7,743 nucleotides of DNA, taken from an uncultured Ruminococcus sp. (GTDB lineage Bacteria > Bacillota > Clostridia > Oscillospirales > Acutalibacteraceae). Below are positions 5,945 to 7,743 of this stretch, piece by piece. The position numbers and the translations under genes are program-made. Numbering within the stretch: the stretch's first letter is position 1; each line of letters opens with the position of its first letter. Where the stretch lies: NCBI GenBank assembly GCA_937892835.1, contig CALBHM010000022.1, positions 1-7,743 of the forward strand. Direction: 5' to 3'. The notes below the pieces were generated by a model. That model ran no database searches, was not told the origin of the DNA, and saw only the letters and a list, made by a program, of their open reading frames with translations.

Positions 5945-6895
5945 TTATTTTTTATTCTCCGTTCTGTACTCGCTCGGCGTCATTCCCTTAACCTCACGGA
6001 ATGCTCTTGCAAATTTGCTGCTGTTGTCATAGCCATGCTCGCCGGCAATATCCATAACAGTTCTGTCCGTATACTCGAGCATATATGCCGCCGATTCCAT
6101 TTTTATCGCACGGGTGTAGGCGTAGAGTGAAACGCCGTAAACTCCCTTGAAAATATTCTTTATATGCGTTCCCGAAACATGAAAGTGTCTGGAAATCTGC
6201 TCAAGAGTGACACGCTTATCCATGTTTTCGGTCAGATATTCGCTCACCTGCTTTGCAAGAGAGACCTGCGAAGCGGAATAAACACTGTTTTCGATTTCAT
6301 CCTTGCCCGTATCAAGCACACTGAGAAACAGAAAAAGTTCCAGCACTTTTATTTTGAAATATCCTTTTTTTATTTCCTCTGGTACAGAGTAAAGCTCCGA
6401 AAAAATATGTTCAACCGACGGATTAGATCGGGCAATAAAACAGCTTTTCTCTCCGCAAAATTTTTCGGCAATCATTTGCGGCCTGACATTTACATCGTCA
6501 AGCAAACAGGAAAGACAACCCGGTGCACGGTCGACATCAATCCGTACCGTTATTCCATGATAGTGACTGAGAGGAAAATACGTTGCCGGAGATTTTTCCT
6601 CTGCACGGCCGATAACGAGATCACCGGGGGCAACATAGCAGAATTCATCACGATAATGACATTCCATTCTTCCCTCACGACAATGATTGATTTCTATTAT
6701 ATTTCCCCGTGACGCTTTCGTTTCAACACTCATTGTGTGTGCGTCATTATAAATCAGCTCGATTCCACAAAAAACGGTATACGTCGTTGTACAAAAACGT
6801 CCGTCTTTTTCAGAAATTTCATTCACAAATCCGTATTTGTCTCCATCGTCGGTCATTTTTATTTTACATTCATTTTTACAGTTTTTTTCTAACAT
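5945..6895 (-). CDS. AraC-family transcriptional regulator with cysteine-rich sensor half
   Basis: A cytoplasmic DNA-binding regulator of 316 residues, close to the usual AraC length of about 300. The C-terminal domain has two helix-turn-helix motifs: about 230-252 (TLEQISRHFHVSGTHIKNIFK) and about 279-304 (TVMDIAGEHGYDNSSKFARAF), closing with the family signature KGMTPSEYR (303-311). The N-terminal half looks like a cupin-type sensor: IEINHCREGRMEC (67-79), APGDL (89-93), PLSHYHGI (108-115). All 11 cysteines (6, 10, 35, 43, 72, 79, 86, 127, 130, 147, 152) are in this half and none in the DNA-binding half. ATG at 6895 is preferred over a TTG at 6913 because GGAG lies 6 nt before it. Its own consensus promoter lies upstream. 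The ligand and targets are unknown; the adjacent flavodoxin operon is an obvious candidate target. Confidence 0.92.
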   Translation of the reverse strand: MLEKNCKNECKIKMTDDGDKYGFVNEISEKDGRFCTTTYTVFCGIELIYNDAHTMSVETKASRGNIIEINHCREGRMECHYRDEFCYVAPGDLVIGRAEEKSPATYFPLSHYHGITVRIDVDRAPGCLSCLLDDVNVRPQMIAEKFCGEKSCFIARSNPSVEHIFSELYSVPEEIKKGYFKIKVLELFLFLSVLDTGKDEIENSVYSASQVSLAKQVSEYLTENMDKRVTLEQISRHFHVSGTHIKNIFKGVYGVSLYAYTRAIKMESAAYMLEYTDRTVMDIAGEHGYDNSSKFARAFREVKGMTPSEYRTENKK

Positions 6896-6929
6896 TTTCT
6901 TCTCCGAAACCAAATAAAAATCAATTAGA

Positions 6930-6958
6930 ATTATAGCAATGCGTTACATATATGTCAA
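6930..6958 (-). promoter_or_regulatory. Perfect-consensus sigma-A promoter of the AraC-family gene
   Basis: On the minus strand, -35 TTGACA (6953-6958) and -10 TATAAT (6930-6935) both match the consensus completely, with the optimal 17-bp spacer (6936-6952). Transcription would start near 6923, giving a leader of about 27 nt that carries the GGAG site at 6902-6905. A 10-bp palindrome, ACATATATGT (6946-6955), overlaps the -35 and could be an operator or chance AT-richness. Confidence 0.88.
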
Positions 6959-6964
6959 CCCGAA

Positions 6965-6992
6965 AAGGTCACCGACCTAAGCCGATGACCTT
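6965..6992 (-). terminator. Intrinsic terminator of the SGNH hydrolase gene
   Basis: On the minus strand AAGGTCATCG pairs with CGGTGACCTT (10 bp, one G-U) around an 8-nt loop, starting 4 nt after the stop codon. The 3' arm runs into TTTTC, a short U-tract. It lies only 6 bp upstream of the -35 of the AraC gene, so it insulates the two units. Confidence 0.65.
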
Positions 6993-6996
6993 AAGG

Positions 6997-7743
6997 TTAA
7001 AAAGCAAAATTGAAATTGCCCGTAGCTACATTTGCGGCGAAAATTATTATCTGACCGAGAGGTGTTCCGAAATATTCGATGAGATAATCTCTGTCAATGC
7101 CCGGAACGAGGAGTGCAAGCTCAGAAGTGCTCGCCATGCCGATTTCACAGAGCTTCGCCTGAACCGCTTTTGCAAGCTCGATATTGCCCTGTGCGTTGGG
7201 ATGAATGGTGTCGGTTGAAATACAGTCACGGCGGCCGTCAAAGACCTCGCTTGTATCAACGACATAGATATTCTGCGGCTTTTCTTCAACGTATTTTATT
7301 ATTGCGTCGTTAATTCTCTTAGCTGCCTGCTTATATGGCTTTCTTGCAAAATCAAATGTCCATGATGTGTAAAGAAGCTGAACAAGAATTTTTGCATTCG
7401 GATTTATCTCGTGAATTCTATCCATGCTCTTTGAAAAATTCTCATAAAATGTTTCGCCGATTTTATCAAACTTTGAGTAGTCGTTAAAAATAATTCCTTC
7501 GGCAATGAGCAACGCAGCATGGTCGAGCAGAAAATCATTTCCGCCGATTGAAACGCTGATAATGTCGGCCCATTTAACGTCGTTGATATATTCCTCATCA
7601 TTCGTCAGGTGATTGACAAGTCCGACGCTGTTTCTGCCCATAATCGCATCGTTTTTATAATTATATCCGTTGGTGTCGGCAATAATTTTTCCGTAGGAAG
7701 CCTCATCGGGATTTGTAATTCCGAAACCCTCGGCTATTGAATC
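6997..7743 (-). CDS. SGNH/GDSL-type hydrolase (5' end outside window)
   Basis: Probable serine esterase or lipase-like hydrolase of the SGNH superfamily, which removes acyl or acetyl groups from esters; the substrate cannot be told. 248 residues are visible. The frame is open to the right edge, and its first two codons, Asp-Ser, fit the end of the block I GDS motif (DSIAEGFG), so the Ser at visible residue 2 is the presumed nucleophile. Block II glycine is G36 (AIMGRN), block III is G67-G-N-D70 (oxyanion-hole Asn69) and block V is D178-T-I-H181-P-N (catalytic Asp and His). An ATG at 7641 is internal: starting there would lose the nucleophile. About 50 residues follow block V, ending in a hydrophobic, uncharged tail (LGQIIIFAANVATGNFNFAF). 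Whether it is secreted cannot be seen because the N-terminus is missing. Confidence 0.88.
   Translation of the reverse strand, partial: DSIAEGFGITNPDEASYGKIIADTNGYNYKNDAIMGRNSVGLVNHLTNDEEYINDVKWADIISVSIGGNDFLLDHAALLIAEGIIFNDYSKFDKIGETFYENFSKSMDRIHEINPNAKILVQLLYTSWTFDFARKPYKQAAKRINDAIIKYVEEKPQNIYVVDTSEVFDGRRDCISTDTIHPNAQGNIELAKAVQAKLCEIGMASTSELALLVPGIDRDYLIEYFGTPLGQIIIFAANVATGNFNFAF

Noticed and set aside
6164..6712. Plus-strand frame of 182 codons
   Set aside because: It is fully antisense to the AraC-family gene, whose helix-turn-helix motifs and signature are unmistakable.
6896..6913. TTG start six codons upstream for the AraC-family gene
   Set aside because: A GGAG site properly spaced for the ATG at 6895 lies within this extension, and TTG starts are rarer.

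Overview
The window reads as a piece of chromosome from a gut-type, moderately AT-rich Firmicute, most likely a clostridial Oscillospiraceae/Ruminococcaceae relative. This is inferred from the Shine-Dalgarno sites (GAGGTGA, GGAGG, GGAG), sigma-A-type promoters, a short clostridial flavodoxin beside a DUF3793 protein, and a GLUG/InlB-repeat surface protein. No sequence search was possible, so the taxon is a guess. All five genes lie on the minus strand and are transcribed from the right edge towards the left. I saw no tRNA, rRNA, CRISPR array, transposase or phage gene.

In transcription order: (1) at 6997-7743, an SGNH/GDSL-type hydrolase whose 5' end lies outside the window; the first visible codon pair is the Asp-Ser of the catalytic GDS block. 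A hairpin terminator follows its stop directly. (2) At 5945-6895, an AraC-family regulator behind a promoter matching the sigma-A consensus at all 12 hexamer positions (TTGACA, 17 bp, TATAAT). All 11 of its cysteines lie in the first 152 residues, in the sensor half. (3) At 5225-5776, a DUF3793 protein with a CxCxCxxC cluster, preceded by a perfect 18-bp palindrome. (4) At 4779-5201, a flavodoxin 23 nt downstream, probably in the same operon. (5) After an intergenic stretch rich in hairpins, a very large secreted repeat protein starts at 4318 and runs off the left edge without a stop. At least 1439 codons are open, checked codon by codon from position 1 to about 3900.

The large protein has a signal peptide, about 20 GLUG-type repeats (GG[I/L][V/I]G signature, most with one cysteine), an Ig-like linker and a C-terminal run of InlB B / Listeria-Bacteroides repeats that includes two 145-residue (435-bp) tandem units. 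It is probably a surface adhesin or matrix-binding protein. Its gene has its own promoter (TTGAAT, 17 bp, TATAAT) and a leader of about 90 nt with two perfect inverted repeats.

The most interesting part is the regulator - palindrome - DUF3793 - flavodoxin block. Flavodoxins commonly replace ferredoxin when iron is scarce, so a metal- or redox-responsive switch is a reasonable hypothesis, but nothing in the sequence proves it.
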